DNA of 64,000 bases from Rhodanobacter sp. OK091 (GTDB taxonomy: Bacteria > Pseudomonadota > Gammaproteobacteria > Xanthomonadales > Rhodanobacteraceae). The notes under the pieces are model-generated. The model worked only from the letters and a program-made list of their open reading frames with translations. It did not search any database and had not been told where the DNA came from. Both the position numbers and the translations under genes were made by a program. The stretch is from NCBI RefSeq assembly GCF_900142825.1, contig NZ_FRCH01000001.1, forward strand, positions 434,001 to 498,000, read 5' to 3'. Shown here in pieces: positions 6,620 through 14,731 of the stretch (its first letter is position 1; every line of letters starts with the position of its first letter).

Positions 6620-8629
6620 TTATGGCAGACCTGGGATTTCCTCGCCGCGGAAAAAGCGCCACATGGCACGGATGAGGTTCTTAAGCATATCGCTCTCGCG
6701 CCCCTGATCTTTAGCGAGAAGAAGTGTCTGATACACCACTTCTGGGATCTTCTGCGTGTCGCTGCTGGGATGCACGCCAAAAGGTTCGCAGGCAGCAGCA
6801 AGGCAGGCCGTGTAGACCTCGGGCGTGAGATCGTCTTTGAGCTTGTGCTCCAACGTCTTTCCGAAATGCGCGTAGCAATCGCTGACGAGATCGCTGGTCG
6901 GCGCGGCGTCGAATTGATCGTCCCGCTTGGCTAGCTTGCTCAAAGCAAGATCGGTCGCCGGCGACCGTTTGGCCTCGGCCAAGTGCTGGTCGCAATCCCA
7001 TAGCATGAAAGTTGGAATACCCAGATCGCGGAAGATGACATAGGGGCGATCAAGATTGGATTTGCCTTCCGACGACAGAATGGCGATGCCGGCCGCCTCG
7101 AAATTGACGCCGAGCATCCGCGCGGTTGCGGTGAGCGCCGCTTTGTCACTTCGACCCTCGACCAGAATGACGCCACTGGCGAAAAAGCCTTCGGCTAGCT
7201 CGGCACCGAGAATGTGGAGCCGCGGCATCAGCGTCTGTGCACTGAAGGTACCTACGGGTTTATCCCAGCCACGTTCGAGCGTCCGCGCAACAATATCGAG
7301 ATCGAGCGCTTGTAAGCTGCATTGTTTCAATTCGCTGTCGACACAAGGCGATCGTCGCGTGAGCCTGATTTCGTCAGCCTTCCCCATCGAAATGAACATC
7401 GGCGAATGCGAGCCGAAGATAACTTGCGTGTGGCCCTGGGCACCGGGGAGTGTGCCGCTGCTCAGGCCCCGCAGTACTTCAGCGAAATGCCGCTGCTTAG
7501 TGGGATGCTGATAGAGCTCGGGCTCTTCGATCGCGAGGATCAGCGTCGGTGCCTGCGCCACTTCCGCGGCGGCAGCGCGTGCACCATCGACGCCACCAGC
7601 GCGGCCCTCAGTAGGCGCTTCCTCGGCCTCCGGCACCGCCGTTCGCGCAAGGTGCTGGAGCAGCGTAAAGATGAAGGCGCGCTGGAGACCATGACCTTGC
7701 CTGTCCACCGGACCACCGAAACCATCGTCCTTGAGGAACACATCCGCCATCGGCAACGGGACCGGCATCTCCCCGATCTCGCGCCAGATCAACGAAACTT
7801 CTGCATCTTGATACAAACCGCGCAGGTCGGCCGTGAGCGTCCCAGCAAGCACGCCAAGTTCGGGCATATTTTCGGAGGACACCAAAGCCTGATAGGCCTC
7901 GGTCATCTGCGCCTTGAAAGCTTGGACGTCCGTTCGTTGGAGAATCTTACTGCGCACCAGTAGTTCGAGCAGTTTGCCGATGACACTCGTTTTGCCGTCC
8001 GCCGCGTCCGCCGACGCCTCCCGCACCGCCGGGATGAAGACGAAGCTCGTGTGCCGCTGGAGCTTGCCGCGGCTATTGTTCTGAAAACCGAAGAACTGAC
8101 CATCATCGGGCAACAGCACCAACTGGTCGGGATGGTTGACCTCCCAATCCAGAAGCGCCTGATCCACCGCTGCTGCGCTGCCGGCGTTGGGCAGGTCGGC
8201 GTAGAGCGGATTATTCTCGCGCAGTTCATTGTAGGCGGCGCGCCTGGGCGTTGCGGCGGAATGCGCCCGAACCGCCACGAAATCAGCAATTTGCGGAACA
8301 ACGCCATGATAGCGTCCGCTTGCGGCACTTCCGTCGAAAATGCGGGCGACGACCAGCTTGCCATCGCGAACCCGATCCTCGAACGCTGCAGTTTCTTGAT
8401 GGCTGAGCTGATGAAAGGTTAGCTCGATCACGATCGGTTGCCCTTGATCGCGCCCGAAGAAATCGTCAGCGTCGCAGCCCTTCGAAGTTGAGTAGAACTT
8501 CTCGATCGCCTTCAGGATGGACGACTTGCCCGCGCCATTGCCACCGATCAGCGCAGTATGGGCACCAAAAGCCACTTCAACATCGCGAAGTGACCGGAAA
8601 TTTTTGATGCGCGCACGCTCAAGCTGCAT
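6620..8629 (-). CDS. OLD-family ATP-dependent nuclease (ATPase + TOPRIM, 669 aa)
   Basis: An ABC/SMC-like ATPase fused to a TOPRIM nuclease. Visible motifs are Walker A GGNGAGKSS (29-37), an ABC signature-like DRQGHGLQRAF (309-319), Walker B LILAIEEPEL (363-372), an H-loop FGSHSP (405-410), then TOPRIM VILVEGRSDK (487-496, Glu491) and WDCDQ (Asp545, Asp547). Family members (P2 Old, Gabija GajA) nick or degrade DNA and abort phage infection. An insert of about 30 Ala/Glu/Gly-rich residues (about 330-360) precedes Walker B. The start has GGGAGGAC upstream. The partner downstream is a PD-(D/E)XK-like protein, not a UvrD-like helicase, so this is not canonical Gabija. Confidence 0.88.
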   Translation of the reverse strand: MQLERARIKNFRSLRDVEVAFGAHTALIGGNGAGKSSILKAIEKFYSTSKGCDADDFFGRDQGQPIVIELTFHQLSHQETAAFEDRVRDGKLVVARIFDGSAASGRYHGVVPQIADFVAVRAHSAATPRRAAYNELRENNPLYADLPNAGSAAAVDQALLDWEVNHPDQLVLLPDDGQFFGFQNNSRGKLQRHTSFVFIPAVREASADAADGKTSVIGKLLELLVRSKILQRTDVQAFKAQMTEAYQALVSSENMPELGVLAGTLTADLRGLYQDAEVSLIWREIGEMPVPLPMADVFLKDDGFGGPVDRQGHGLQRAFIFTLLQHLARTAVPEAEEAPTEGRAGGVDGARAAAAEVAQAPTLILAIEEPELYQHPTKQRHFAEVLRGLSSGTLPGAQGHTQVIFGSHSPMFISMGKADEIRLTRRSPCVDSELKQCSLQALDLDIVARTLERGWDKPVGTFSAQTLMPRLHILGAELAEGFFASGVILVEGRSDKAALTATARMLGVNFEAAGIAILSSEGKSNLDRPYVIFRDLGIPTFMLWDCDQHLAEAKRSPATDLALSKLAKRDDQFDAAPTSDLVSDCYAHFGKTLEHKLKDDLTPEVYTACLAAACEPFGVHPSSDTQKIPEVVYQTLLLAKDQGRESDMLKNLIRAMWRFFRGEEIPGLP

Positions 8630-8801
8630 CGCTGTCCTCCCTGCAGGGCATCACTTGTCCGCAAACTGGCGAGAATGAGAATAATGAGACTGGTGTCTGG
8701 GACAATTTGAGAAACACGATGGTCTCCTGGCGGGTTGCATTAGCAATTGTCTCCAACACTTTTTTGCAGCTCACGGTTCAGCTCGCTAAAAAATGACCGA
8801 C

Positions 8802-9746
8802 TTACTGCAGCTCCCCCGGCCTAAACGAATACCCATGCTTCTTCCATCCCCGAGCGATGCCCATGTCGTAGCCGTAGACCAGCGTCACCACGATGGCATC
8901 CTCGTTGGCGATGTTCGGGTCGGCTTGCGCCATCAGCTGCGCGATGCGCTTGGCCATGTCGCTGTCTTCGGTCATGGGCGCATCCAGCCGCAGCGATGAC
9001 TGCAGGGAGTGCGTGACGTTGCCATTGAAGGACGACCACCCGCGTACGACTTGCGCCGTCATCACGTGGGGTTGGGTCGACAACGTCTGGTACAGCGGCA
9101 GCATGCCCGCGAAAGCCTGGGTCTGCGCGAATAATCGGATCGCTATGGCTGGCGCGCTCAAGGCGAAGGCAGCGAGCAGAGCCGCCACGGCGATATGCCC
9201 ACGCCACATGACGGGAAACGGCACGGATCGCGCCGCGCCATCGAAACGCTCCACGTAGGAGCCCACCACCAGATCGTGCAGGGACTGCCGCGTGCGGCGG
9301 TTGAAGATATAGAGATAGACGATCACGAGGATCCCACCGAGTACGATGAGGGCGAGCAAGTAGCCCAGCGGCGTCGACATGCCCGGCGTCGAATCGATCG
9401 GCAGGCCGTTGGCGAAGAACGGAATCCCCAGCACCGCGTAGCGCAGCAGCGAGCGCGGCAAGGACAGCAACTGGTCGTGGGCATCGACGACACGCACGCC
9501 GAGCCAGCGTTTGCCCAGCGTCTGCCCGCCCCCGATGCGGCTGTTGAAGAGCCCGAAATAAGCCAGCGCGATCGCAAACCCGATCAGCCGCGCATAAGCC
9601 CCCATGCGTGCGAATGGATCGAAAAACAGCGTGCCCAGGATCAGGCCGGCGATGCCGAGCAGCATGAAGTCGATCACGAAAGCGCCTAGGCGGCGCCAGA
9701 AGCCGGCGATCTTCCGATCCGGCACTTCCCCTTGCAAAGCGTCCAT
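8802..9746 (-). CDS. RDD family membrane protein (314 aa)
   Basis: The N-terminal half is an RDD domain: FWRRLGAFVIDFMLLG carries the Arg and Asp of the motif, followed by GQTLGKRWLGVRVVD and a third helix ending in RTRQSLHDLVVGSYV, the usual RDD ending. A fourth hydrophobic segment (HIAVAALLAAFALSAPAIAI) leads into a C-terminal domain of about 120 residues, probably periplasmic, which ends YGYDMGIARGWKKHGYSFRPGELQ. RDD proteins are thought to be transporters (some act as Na+/H+ antiporters); the role here is unknown. The gene is alone, with a REP-like repeat upstream of its promoter. Confidence 0.85.
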   Translation of the reverse strand: MDALQGEVPDRKIAGFWRRLGAFVIDFMLLGIAGLILGTLFFDPFARMGAYARLIGFAIALAYFGLFNSRIGGGQTLGKRWLGVRVVDAHDQLLSLPRSLLRYAVLGIPFFANGLPIDSTPGMSTPLGYLLALIVLGGILVIVYLYIFNRRTRQSLHDLVVGSYVERFDGAARSVPFPVMWRGHIAVAALLAAFALSAPAIAIRLFAQTQAFAGMLPLYQTLSTQPHVMTAQVVRGWSSFNGNVTHSLQSSLRLDAPMTEDSDMAKRIAQLMAQADPNIANEDAIVVTLVYGYDMGIARGWKKHGYSFRPGELQ

Positions 9747-9879
9747 GTACTTCCCCCTGAAGTCGGGACATCTTGACGCAAGAATGATCGGGGGGCGAGG
9801 TGCGCTGCGGCAAAGGGGGCAGCGGCCTTGCGCTGAAGCTCAACCCTTCGTCCGCATCGGCGCCATCTCGCGGAAGAGC

Positions 9880-9927
9880 GCCCCTCACCCCAGCCCTCTC
9901 CCCCGGCGGGGCCGGGGGAGAGGGGGC
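9880..9927. repeat. REP-like palindromic element
   Basis: Begins GCCCCTCACCCCAGCC and folds into a 13-bp perfect stem, CCCTCTCCCCCGG at 9894-9906 and CCGGGGGAGAGGG at 9912-9924. Nearly the same element is at 16340-16387; related ones are at 12597, 17103 and inside icmF at 19142-19249. Confidence 0.75.
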
Positions 9928-10010
9928 CGAGCGGATTCCGGTGGCATGCATGCCACCCGCCGACGCACGCAGCGCGATGCAGCAACACGAATACGTGCAG
10001 CCCATTCCAA

Positions 10011-10041
10011 TGAATACGTATGCAGCCGCTGGTTGCTGCAT
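10011..10041. promoter_or_regulatory. Candidate operator upstream of the isoamylase gene
   Basis: Contains the 8-bp palindrome ATACGTAT and, overlapping it, the inverted repeat ATGCAGC (10020-10026) / GCTGCAT (10035-10041). A second GAATACGTGCAGCC copy lies just upstream at about 9989-10002. The dyads suggest a repressor site, perhaps for maltodextrin control; which protein binds is unknown. Confidence 0.3.
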
Positions 10042-10238
10042 TGCGATGCTACCTACCATGCGATGCAGGGGCTGCCACATCACTTATCGCATTCGACGAC
10101 ATGCCACGCATGTCGGCGTCGAACATCACCGCGGCAACCGCAGGTCGTCAGGGCACACCTGACCGTTCCAGGGATGGCACTCGTTACGTCGCTCTGTTGC
10201 ACCTGATCATCAACGAAACAGGATGGAGGCAGACCCGA

Positions 10239-12569
10239 ATGAAATGTTCGAAGATCCTTGCCGTGTTGCTGGCCATCGCCAGCCTCACCGCCGCCCCGAT
10301 CACGCCCGCCCATGCAGCCATCAACAGCATGAGCCTCGGCGCGAGCTACAACGCCCAGAAGACCAGCATCACCTTCCGGGTGTATTCGTCCCAGGCCACC
10401 CGCATGGTGGTCTACCTGTATGCGAGCGGTTACGGCGTGCAGGATTCCGCGACCTACGTGCTGAGTCCGGTGGGCAGCGGTGTGTGGGCGGTGACGGTGC
10501 CGGTGTCTTCGATCCAGGCCGCCGGCATTACCGGCGCGGTCTATTACGGCTATCGCGCCTGGGGCCCGAACTGGCCGTATAACGCGAGCTGGGGGAAAGG
10601 TTCGGCGGCGGGCTTCATGTCGGATGTCGACGCCAGCGGCAACCGCTTCAATCCGAACAAGCTGCTGCTGGATCCCTATGCGCAGGAAATGAGCCAGGAT
10701 CCGCTCAATGCATCGAACCAGAACGGCAATGTGTTTGCGTCGGGTACCAGTTACCGCACCATCGACAGCGGCACCTACGCACCGAAGGGCATCGTGCTGT
10801 CGGCCAGCGGCCAAGGCACCGGCACCAAGCCGACCCGTGCGCAGAAGGACGATGTGATCTACGAGGTGAATGTGCGTGGCCTGACCAAGCAGGACCCGAG
10901 CATCCCCACGCAGTACCAGGGCACGTATTACGGTGCCGGACTCAAGGCCAGCCACCTGGCCAGCCTGGGCGTCACTGCGGTGGAGTTTCTGCCCGTGCAG
11001 GAAACGCAGAACGATGCGAACGACGTGGTGCCGAATTCGGATGCGAACCAGAACTACTGGGGCTACATGACCGAGGACTACTTCGCGCCGGACCGCCACT
11101 ATGCGTACAACAAGGCGGCGGGCGGCCCGACCGCCGAGTTCCAGGCGATGGTGCAGGCGTTCCACAACGCCGGCATCAAGGTCTACATGGACGTTGTCTA
11201 CAACCACACCGGCGAAGGCGGCACGTGGACCAGCAACGACCCCACCACGGCGACGATCTATTCCTGGCGCGGCCTGGACAACACGACGTATTACGAACTC
11301 ACCTCGGGCAACCAGTACTACTACGACAACACCGGCGTCGGCGCCAACTACAACACCTACAGCCCCGTGGCGCAGAACCTGATCGTCGACTCGCTGGCCT
11401 ACTGGACCAACACCATGGGTATCGACGGTTTCCGTTTCGACCTCGCCTCGGTGCTGGGCAACAGCTGCTTGAATGGCAGCTACCAATCCGCCGCGCCGAA
11501 CTGCCCGAACGGCGGATACAACTTCGACGCCGCCGATCCGAATGTCGCGATCAACCGCATCCTCAGCGAGTTCACCGTGCGCCCGGCAACGGGTGGCAGC
11601 GGGCTGGATCTGTACGCCGAACCCTGGGCGATCGGCGGCAATTCGTATCAGCTGGGCGGGTTTCCGAAAGGCTGGTCCGAATGGAACGGCGTCTTCCGCG
11701 ACAGCATGCGCCAGGCGCAGAACGAGCTGGGCAGCATGACGATCTACATCACCCAGGATGCGAACGACTTCTCCGGCTCGTCCAACCTGTTCCAGGCTAG
11801 CGGCCGCTCGCCGTGGAACTCCACCAACTTTATCGACGTGCATGACGGCATGACGCTGAAGGACGTCTATGCCTGCAATGGCTCCAGCAACAACCAAGCC
11901 TGGCCCTACGGCCCGTCCGACGGCGGCACCAGCACCAACTACAGCTGGGACCAGGGCATGTCGGTGGGTACGGGAACGGCCTTCGACCAGCGCCGCGCGG
12001 CACGCACCGGCATGGCCTTCGAAATGCTGTCGGCCGGCACGCCGCTGATGCAAGGCGGCGACGAATACCTGCGCTCGCTTCAATGCAACAACAACGCGTA
12101 CAACCTCGACTCGAGCGCCAACTGGCTCAACTACAGCTGGAGCACCGACCAGTCGAACTTCTACAACTTCGCCCAGCGGCTCATCGCTTTCCGCAAGGCG
12201 CATCCGGCGCTGCGCCCGGCCACCTGGTACACCTCCAGCCAGGTCGTGTGGTACCAGCCGAGCGGCGCGGTCGCCACCAGCAGCTACTGGAACAACACCA
12301 GCAATTACGCGATCGCCTATACCGTCAATGGCTCTTCCCTGGGCGACGCGAACTCGATGTACATCGCCTATAACGGCTGGTCGGGCAGCGTCAATTTCAC
12401 TTTGCCGGCGCCACCCACCGGCACCAACTGGTATCGCGTAACCGACACCTGCAACTGGAACGACGGCCCCAACACCTTCGTCACGCCAGGCAACGAAGCT
12501 CTTATCGGTGGCGCGGGCACCAATTACAGCCAGTGCGGGCAGTCTGTGCTGCTGTTGATTTCGAAGTAG
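10239..12569 (+). CDS. Secreted isoamylase, GH13 glycogen/starch debranching enzyme (776 aa)
   Basis: Hydrolyses alpha-1,6 branch points of glycogen and amylopectin. A 26-residue signal peptide (MKCSKILAVL..ITPAHA) leaves a mature chain of 750 residues, the length known for Pseudomonas amyloderamosa isoamylase. GH13 motifs are present: VYMDVVYNHTG, GFRFDLA (Asp401), LYAEPWA (Glu461) and DVHDG (Asp536). In mature numbering these are 375, 435 and 510, the catalytic triad reported for that enzyme. An N-terminal beta-sandwich (CBM48-like, about residues 27-180) precedes the barrel. The start at 10239 has GGAGG 9 bp upstream; the frame opens earlier but without a signal peptide. It is a single gene, exported by Sec, probably for external polysaccharide use. 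Confidence 0.95.
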   Translation: MKCSKILAVLLAIASLTAAPITPAHAAINSMSLGASYNAQKTSITFRVYSSQATRMVVYLYASGYGVQDSATYVLSPVGSGVWAVTVPVSSIQAAGITGAVYYGYRAWGPNWPYNASWGKGSAAGFMSDVDASGNRFNPNKLLLDPYAQEMSQDPLNASNQNGNVFASGTSYRTIDSGTYAPKGIVLSASGQGTGTKPTRAQKDDVIYEVNVRGLTKQDPSIPTQYQGTYYGAGLKASHLASLGVTAVEFLPVQETQNDANDVVPNSDANQNYWGYMTEDYFAPDRHYAYNKAAGGPTAEFQAMVQAFHNAGIKVYMDVVYNHTGEGGTWTSNDPTTATIYSWRGLDNTTYYELTSGNQYYYDNTGVGANYNTYSPVAQNLIVDSLAYWTNTMGIDGFRFDLASVLGNSCLNGSYQSAAPNCPNGGYNFDAADPNVAINRILSEFTVRPATGGSGLDLYAEPWAIGGNSYQLGGFPKGWSEWNGVFRDSMRQAQNELGSMTIYITQDANDFSGSSNLFQASGRSPWNSTNFIDVHDGMTLKDVYACNGSSNNQAWPYGPSDGGTSTNYSWDQGMSVGTGTAFDQRRAARTGMAFEMLSAGTPLMQGGDEYLRSLQCNNNAYNLDSSANWLNYSWSTDQSNFYNFAQRLIAFRKAHPALRPATWYTSSQVVWYQPSGAVATSSYWNNTSNYAIAYTVNGSSLGDANSMYIAYNGWSGSVNFTLPAPPTGTNWYRVTDTCNWNDGPNTFVTPGNEALIGGAGTNYSQCGQSVLLLISK

Positions 12570-12596
12570 GTCGGTGAAGAGGGGGCGTCGCGAGCG

Positions 12597-12665
12597 CGCC
12601 CCCTCCCTTACCCTGCCCTCTCCACCCACAAGGGGACTCCCTTCGGTCGCCATCGGGGGGAGGGT
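12597..12665. repeat. REP-like element, long form
   Basis: Contains CCCTGCCCTCTCCACCCACA, the tail GGGGACTCCCTTCGGTCGCC and a closing GGGGGGAGGG. The same arrangement recurs at 17103-17165 (ACCCTCTCCACCCGCAGGGG, then TTCCTTCGGTCGCC). It lies just past the isoamylase stop codon. Confidence 0.65.
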
Positions 12666-12762
12666 CCACGCGGATGGACGAGCTGTGGCGGCCGTATGCG
12701 CCGATCAAAGCGGGTCAGAGCGCGTTCCTTCGGAGCTAGCTCTCCAGTCAGCTAGGCGTCCT

Positions 12763-12966
12763 TCAAAGCTTGAATGTGTATTCCCGCGCCAGCGGCCACT
12801 CCCTCACCGGCCACACGGGACACAACGCCTCGACGATCTCCATCAACTCCACCCAGTCCGATAGATCGCCTCTGCCCGGCAGCACCACACCCAGCACATC
12901 GCCACTGACGAGCGGCTGGCTGGCGACTTTCTCTTCGGTCGACGGCGATTTCGGCAAGTCACTCAT
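12763..12966 (-). CDS. Possible small hypothetical protein (67 aa)
   Basis: An open frame beginning MSDLPKSPSTEEKVASQPLV and ending CPVWPVREWPLAREYTFKL. The composition is protein-like, not that of an antisense shadow, and no other gene overlaps it. Residues about 22-50 (GDVLGVVLPGRGDLSDWVEL) look like a compact domain. There is no strong ribosome-binding site. It lies downstream of the membrane-protein gene at 13054-13644 on the same strand, about 90 bp away. Function unknown. Confidence 0.45.
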   Translation of the reverse strand: MSDLPKSPSTEEKVASQPLVSGDVLGVVLPGRGDLSDWVELMEIVEALCPVWPVREWPLAREYTFKL

Positions 12967-13053
12967 GCGAGGTTTTCATGCCTGGGAAAAAGGCTCGGAG
13001 ACATTTATACCGCCAAGGAAACGTCTCTGAAGCCCTTGTTCGAGTTCCGTCCC

Positions 13054-13644
13054 CTAATGCAACAATCGCCCCGTCTCGGCTACCGCCTCAGGCAACACGC
13101 TCTGCTCCATCCGCTCCACAGTCGCCAGGCGCTGCTCGTGCTCCTCGTCGGATAGCGCGCCCTCGCGGCGCAGCCAGTCGAAGCGGCTGCGAAGCCTTTC
13201 GGGGGAATCTCCTTCGGGGAAGAAGTCGTATTCGGCGCGTAACATAGCGGCTCGGCGCCGCTCGATCTCGCCGACGATGCGCTTTCCGTCGTCGTTGTCG
13301 AGCACCAGAAGGTTGCCCTTGTCGGATGGCAGGATCACGTATCGCGTGACGTTGAAGTGGTACACGGCGTAGCAGATGACGCCGATGAGAAACCAGAACC
13401 CTCCGCGCTCGATGCCGGTGGACCAACTGGCGACCATAAAGACGGCGCCAAAGAGCATCCAGAGCAAGCCGGCATTGCGAAACCACGTCTGCCGTTCGGA
13501 CAGCGTCTGCCGGTCCTGGCTGATATCGGTGTATGGCACAGAGAAGCTACGGCTTCCGGTACCGTCCTTCCATGCATAGTCCACGCGGTCGTCGTGGAAT
13601 ACATATTGCGTGCTGTGAGCCCCGCGCTTCTGCCTGATCTCCAT
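13054..13644 (-). CDS. Hypothetical membrane protein with SHOCT-like tail (196 aa)
   Basis: The N-terminal 70 residues are soluble (YVFHDDRVDYAWKDGTGSRSF). Two hydrophobic segments follow (about 76-92 and 98-117), then a cytoplasmic C-terminal half. The end, SRFDWLRREGALSDEEHEQR, resembles the short oligomerisation motif (SHOCT) in which a linker is followed by LxxLxxxGxISxxEFexxK. The ATG at 13644 is chosen because of AGGGGGTGAC upstream; the open frame extends to 13761. No family name is assigned. The leader matches those of the genes at 3443 and 5024. Confidence 0.75.
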   Translation of the reverse strand: MEIRQKRGAHSTQYVFHDDRVDYAWKDGTGSRSFSVPYTDISQDRQTLSERQTWFRNAGLLWMLFGAVFMVASWSTGIERGGFWFLIGVICYAVYHFNVTRYVILPSDKGNLLVLDNDDGKRIVGEIERRRAAMLRAEYDFFPEGDSPERLRSRFDWLRREGALSDEEHEQRLATVERMEQSVLPEAVAETGRLLH

Positions 13645-13747
13645 GTCACCCCCTGATGCGACCGGGGAATTAGGCAACATTCGCGCAGCGCATGCAAACC
13701 GGCCTTGCGTTAGGCATGCGGACGGGACTTGCGTACGGCACTCAACA

Positions 13748-13776
13748 GAAAACGCCCGCACATGGCGGGTGTTTTC
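13748..13776. terminator. Bidirectional hairpin terminator
   Basis: AAAACGCCCGC (13749-13759) pairs with GCGGGTGTTTT (13765-13775), an 11-bp stem with one G-T position and A/T runs at both ends. It lies just past the 3' end of the broken icmF copy at 13798, on the side where a terminator of that copy would be. Confidence 0.6.
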
Positions 13777-13797
13777 GTTCGGCCAGATGGAGCGTCT

Positions 13798-14103
13798 TTA
13801 CATGTTGCGGCGGTATTCGCCGCCGACGTCGTACAACGCGTGCGAGATCTGCCCCAGCGAGTTGTACTTCACTGCCTCGATCAGTTGCTCGAACACGTTG
13901 CGCCGGTCGCGCGCCGTCTGCTGCAGCACTTTGAGGCTGTCTGACATCAGAGCATTGCGCGCCTCGCCGAAACCAGGGACGACTATTTTGCGCAAAGGGT
14001 CGGGTTCATTTTTCTTGCCGTAGGAATCATCAGGAGGCGACAAATGAGCCGGCTCGATGTTGATGATCACCTGGATCGCCATCGCGCCATTCCCCCACGC
14101 CAT
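13798..14103 (-). pseudogene. Truncated, internally deleted copy of the icmF 3' end
   Basis: The last 56 codons encode exactly the same peptide as the end of the intact IcmF at 17179-20748 (from [10 protein letters not shown] to GEYRRNM), with nine base differences over about 171 bp, all synonymous. Upstream, AIQVIINIE matches AIQMIINKE of the intact protein, but the roughly 110 residues between the two blocks are missing and replaced by an unrelated 29-residue stretch. No binding or catalytic domain remains, so it cannot be a mutase. It flanks the effector/immunity cassette on the side opposite the intact gene. Confidence 0.85.
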
Positions 14104-14261
14104 TTCCCGGGCATGCTCACATTCTGTCGCCGAGTGACGATGCTAAGCTTTACGGCAAAGGATTTCCGGTACATCTTTCAAGGAGTTCGCATGCCTCCCT
14201 TCCAGCTTGCAACAGGTTGCGTCGATCTTGCGGCAAGAAATCTACGATCAGGAGCACCATC

Positions 14262-14705
14262 ATGAAAACAGCAAGGACGCTCGCCGTCAGCCTCGCCCTA
14301 CTCGTCTACGGCGCTGCCGCAGTCGCCGCCGACAGTACGAGGCAAGTCATCCAGCGCAATGCACCGAAAGGCATCACGACCGCGTTCTATACGTGCATCG
14401 ACAAGGCCGGCTCCGACACCGTCGCTCTCGGCGCGTGTCTGTCTACGGAGAAGACCGCGCAGGACGCGCGGCTCAACACCACCTACAAGGCGCTGCTCGG
14501 CAAGCTCCATGGCAAGGCGAAGGATCAACTGATCAGCGCCGAACGCGCCTGGCTCAAGTTCCAGAATGAGGATGGCACTTTCCAGAACCTGCTCTACGGC
14601 GATGAAACTGTCGACGACCTGCAGTTAACGCAGAACGAGATTTTCCGGCTTTGTGAACGCGCCAACGCATTAGACAAGTACCTGTCCGTCGCGAACGACA
14701 AGTAA
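14262..14705 (+). CDS. LprI/DUF1311-type periplasmic protein, probable immunity protein of the adjacent effector (147 aa)
   Basis: A Sec signal peptide (MKTARTLAVSLALLVYGAAAVAA) directs the protein to the periplasm; there is no lipobox. The mature part matches the LprI (DUF1311) pattern of lysozyme-inhibitor-like proteins: Cys45 and Cys59 (ACLSTEKTAQDARLNTTYKAL), then the AERAWLKFQNED block where family members have a W-x-x-x-R/Q motif, and Cys131. The start has AGGAG 7 bp upstream. It lies 26 bp before a predicted peptidoglycan-hydrolase effector in the same direction. In the Xanthomonadales bacteria-killing T4SS each effector (X-Tfe) has a periplasmic inhibitor (X-Tfi) encoded beside it, so this is the likely inhibitor. 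Specificity is inferred. Confidence 0.8.
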   Translation: MKTARTLAVSLALLVYGAAAVAADSTRQVIQRNAPKGITTAFYTCIDKAGSDTVALGACLSTEKTAQDARLNTTYKALLGKLHGKAKDQLISAERAWLKFQNEDGTFQNLLYGDETVDDLQLTQNEIFRLCERANALDKYLSVANDK

Positions 14706-14731
14706 CCACATTCTTCTTCAAGGACGAAACC

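Larger units (their letters stand above)
9747..10238. other. Intergenic region upstream of the isoamylase gene
   Basis: About 490 bp without a supported gene. It holds a REP-like hairpin (9880-9927) and a region of small repeats at 9985-10041 (two GAATACGT..GCAGCC copies and a 7-bp inverted repeat). Open frames running through it on both strands are extensions of, or antisense to, flanking genes. Confidence 0.6.

Noticed and set aside
5526..8629. Canonical Gabija (GajA/GajB)
   Set aside because: The partner gene lacks helicase motifs (no Walker A or UvrD blocks) and instead has a PD-(D/E)XK-like site.
10080..12653. Open frame of 857 codons antisense to isoamylase
   Set aside because: Shadow of the isoamylase gene, whose signal peptide and catalytic triad are clear. 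No start signal or family on the antisense strand.
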